Assembly: GCA_018806915.1 (NCBI GenBank)
Contig: JAGKQI010000090.1
Coordinates: forward strand, 1,736,001-1,800,000
Source of the DNA: Phytophthora colocasiae
Lineage: Eukaryota; Oomycota; Peronosporomycetes; Peronosporales; Peronosporaceae
Reading direction: 5' to 3'
Length of the DNA stretch: 64,000 nt
In this document: positions 62,372 to 64,000 of the stretch, one piece after another
Layout of the letters: each line of letters begins with the position of its first letter
How positions within the stretch are numbered: the stretch's first letter is position 1
Notes under the pieces: model-generated
Told to the model about the DNA's origin: nothing
What the model saw: only the letters and a program-made list of their open reading frames with translations
Databases searched by the model: none
Position numbers and translations under genes: made by a program

Positions 62372-64000
62372 CTAGAGACGCGAGCTGGTGATCACTTGGT
62401 GGTAGCTTTCACTTGTCAGTTGCTCGTATTTGTCTTTGGATCGGTTGAAAACCCACAGACGGTCGGTAACCTTGGACGGATCCATTCCTTCCTTCCGCAG
62501 CTTGGCCTTTTCATGCTTCATTGTGCCAGTGACAGATATCGTCTCGAGCTTTCGGATGAACAGCGGCATAGCGAAAGAAGGTAGTTTTTGCTTCACGAAC
62601 GTGGCGAACTCGTCCAAGTCGAACGTCTTCTCTTCGAACACCATCGCTGCCATACACGCGCGACCATCGTTGCCTGGCACTTCAACGCCGTAAATGCAGA
62701 TCTCACTGAGGCCAGGGAACTTGGAGACTGCCTCTGCAACCTCATTAGTGGCCACATTCTCTCCCTTCCAGCGGAACGTATCACCCACGCGGTCAACGAA
62801 GTGCCAGCAGTGTCTTTCATCCTCCTTGAACAGATCTCCCGTGCGAAAGTACATGTCTCCCTTCTTGAACACGTCGGTCAGGACCTTTTTACTTGACTCT
62901 TTCGTGTTCTTGTAGTAGCCCTGAAAGCCTCGAGCTGGATCTTTCCGATTCACCTTGACAATCAACTCGCCAGGCTCGTTAATAGCGCACCACTGCAGGA
63001 AACCCTTGTTGGACCGGATATAGTCGTCCTTCTCGACGTCGTACTTGACAATGGCCACTCCAGTGACTATGTTGTTGATAAATCCACGTCGACCGAGATG
63101 TCCCTGATCCGCCTTGGTCGTGCAGGCATTTAGCATGCCCATGGGGCCTTCCGTCGAGCCGTAAAACTCGTAGACGGACGGAATTCCGAAGCGTTCTTGA
63201 AACGGAGCCCAAATATCAGGTCGCAGTCCATTCCCGAAAGCTGCACGCACATGATTCTCCTTATCGTTGGCTTTAGCCGGCGCATTGAGCAGATACCGGC
63301 ACATCTCACCGATATACTGAATCACGGTGCAGTCATACGCACGTACTTCATCCCAGAACTTGGTAGTCGAGAACCGACGAGAGATACATAGTGTAGCACC
63401 AGAGAAGATCATCATTCCCACGGCCAAGTTGCCTCCGGATGTGTGGTAGAGCGGCAGTGCACAGTACAGTCGGTCATACATGGACAAGTGCATCGAGTAC
63501 TTGAAGGCCAAAGACCGCAGGATGATACTGAAGTGGTTGACTCTGGCTGCTTTCGGTAGACCCGTGGTACCGCTCGTGTAGATGAGTAACGCCATGTCGG
63601 ACGTCGAAATGTTGGCATTACGACGAATAGATTCTGGTGGCCTCTGCGTCGTCATCTTCTTCAGCTCAACATCAAACGATAAGGCTCTAGGAAGGTACTT
63701 AGCTGCAGCTTCAGGCGTTAAATTCCCTACAAAACACACACAAATGCTCAGCATCTGGAATATCCACAGAGTAGTTCCTCATCACCTACCGTTTCCATAG
63801 ATATGAAAGGTGACAGTCTCCAATTGGTCAGCCACATCCTTCAGCTTGTCCGCCAGTTCTTGACCCACAATCATCCACTTGGTGTCAGCAATTTTAGCAC
63901 AATGCACAAGTCCATCAGGCTGCAAATGGGTGTTCAGTAGTGCCGTGACGACTCCGATCTTGGCCAGTCCCAGCCACACAATCACGAACTCCGGTCTGTT
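62372..64000 (-). CDS. Very-long-chain acyl-CoA synthetase / FATP-like, 5' end cut by window
   Basis: Two exons are present (64000-63790, 63726-62372) with a GT-AG intron. The AMP-binding motif LLIYTSGTTGLPKAARVNH, the YEFYGSTEGPMG motif and the FATP signature region (TGDLFKEDERHCWHFVDRVGDTFRWKGENVAT, broken here only by my listing) show an adenylate-forming enzyme that activates fatty acids to acyl-CoA and may couple this to uptake. The last residues are ITSSRL: SRL is a peroxisomal targeting signal type 1 variant, so the enzyme likely feeds peroxisomal beta-oxidation. The N-terminal part, with any membrane segment, lies outside the window. Confidence 0.92.

Overview
The window reads as nuclear DNA of a plant-pathogenic oomycete, most likely Phytophthora or a close relative. 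The evidence is internal: a broken RXLR effector with tandem LWY-type repeats, several Crinkler (CRN) genes with LYLAK/LYLTK variants of the LFLAK motif, an AA17-type lytic polysaccharide monooxygenase, compact genes with introns of about 40-110 nt with GT-AG ends, initiator-like TCATTCY elements close to start codons, and a heavy transposon load. There are no bacterial features, CRISPR arrays or rRNA. No exact species call is possible from sequence alone.

Layout. 0-5.5 kb: a SANT plus DOT1-like methyltransferase gene with a frame change, two small unrecognised genes, and gene-poor DNA. 5.5-11 kb: a decayed MULE transposase, a 1.16-kb terminal-inverted-repeat element with unknown ORFs, and relics. 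11.8-26 kb: a family of alpha/beta hydrolases (copies at 11.9, 13.2 and 24.8 kb, with a fourth at 38.5 kb) mixed with a PRP38-Tudor-RS splicing factor, a double-PH protein, mitochondrial-type enolase, an 882-bp TA-flanked foldback element, a hAT remnant and a TTAA-flanked MITE. 26-28.5 kb: small secreted protein genes, including a beta/gamma-crystallin-like protein and tiny paired-cysteine peptides. 28.5-35.4 kb: a complete young Ty3/gypsy chromovirus on the minus strand with 153-bp LTRs and an antisense ORF beside its 3' LTR. 36-37.6 kb: the broken RXLR-LWY effector. 40-42.7 kb: two conserved-looking intracellular genes. 43-52.4 kb: an accessory island with three CRN copies in different stages of decay, a multi-pass membrane protein family, the AA17-type enzyme and another tiny peptide gene. 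52.6-56.1 kb: a piggyBac element with TTAA target sites, next to a decayed membrane-protein copy. 57.7-64 kb: a kinesin-9-like motor, a PH-domain protein with an RD/RE-rich tail, and an acyl-CoA synthetase (FATP type) ending in a peroxisomal SRL signal, cut by the window edge.

The window therefore alternates short blocks of intact housekeeping genes (splicing, glycolysis, flagellar motor, lipid activation) with plastic blocks of secreted or effector genes and transposons. Most broken genes differ from an intact reading by single-base losses, so some breaks may be assembly errors; housekeeping genes in the same window read cleanly. The strongest unexplained signals are the tiny secreted cysteine-peptide family (three dispersed copies), the antisense ORF in the chromovirus, and the fully delimited piggyBac element with palindromic subterminal sites.
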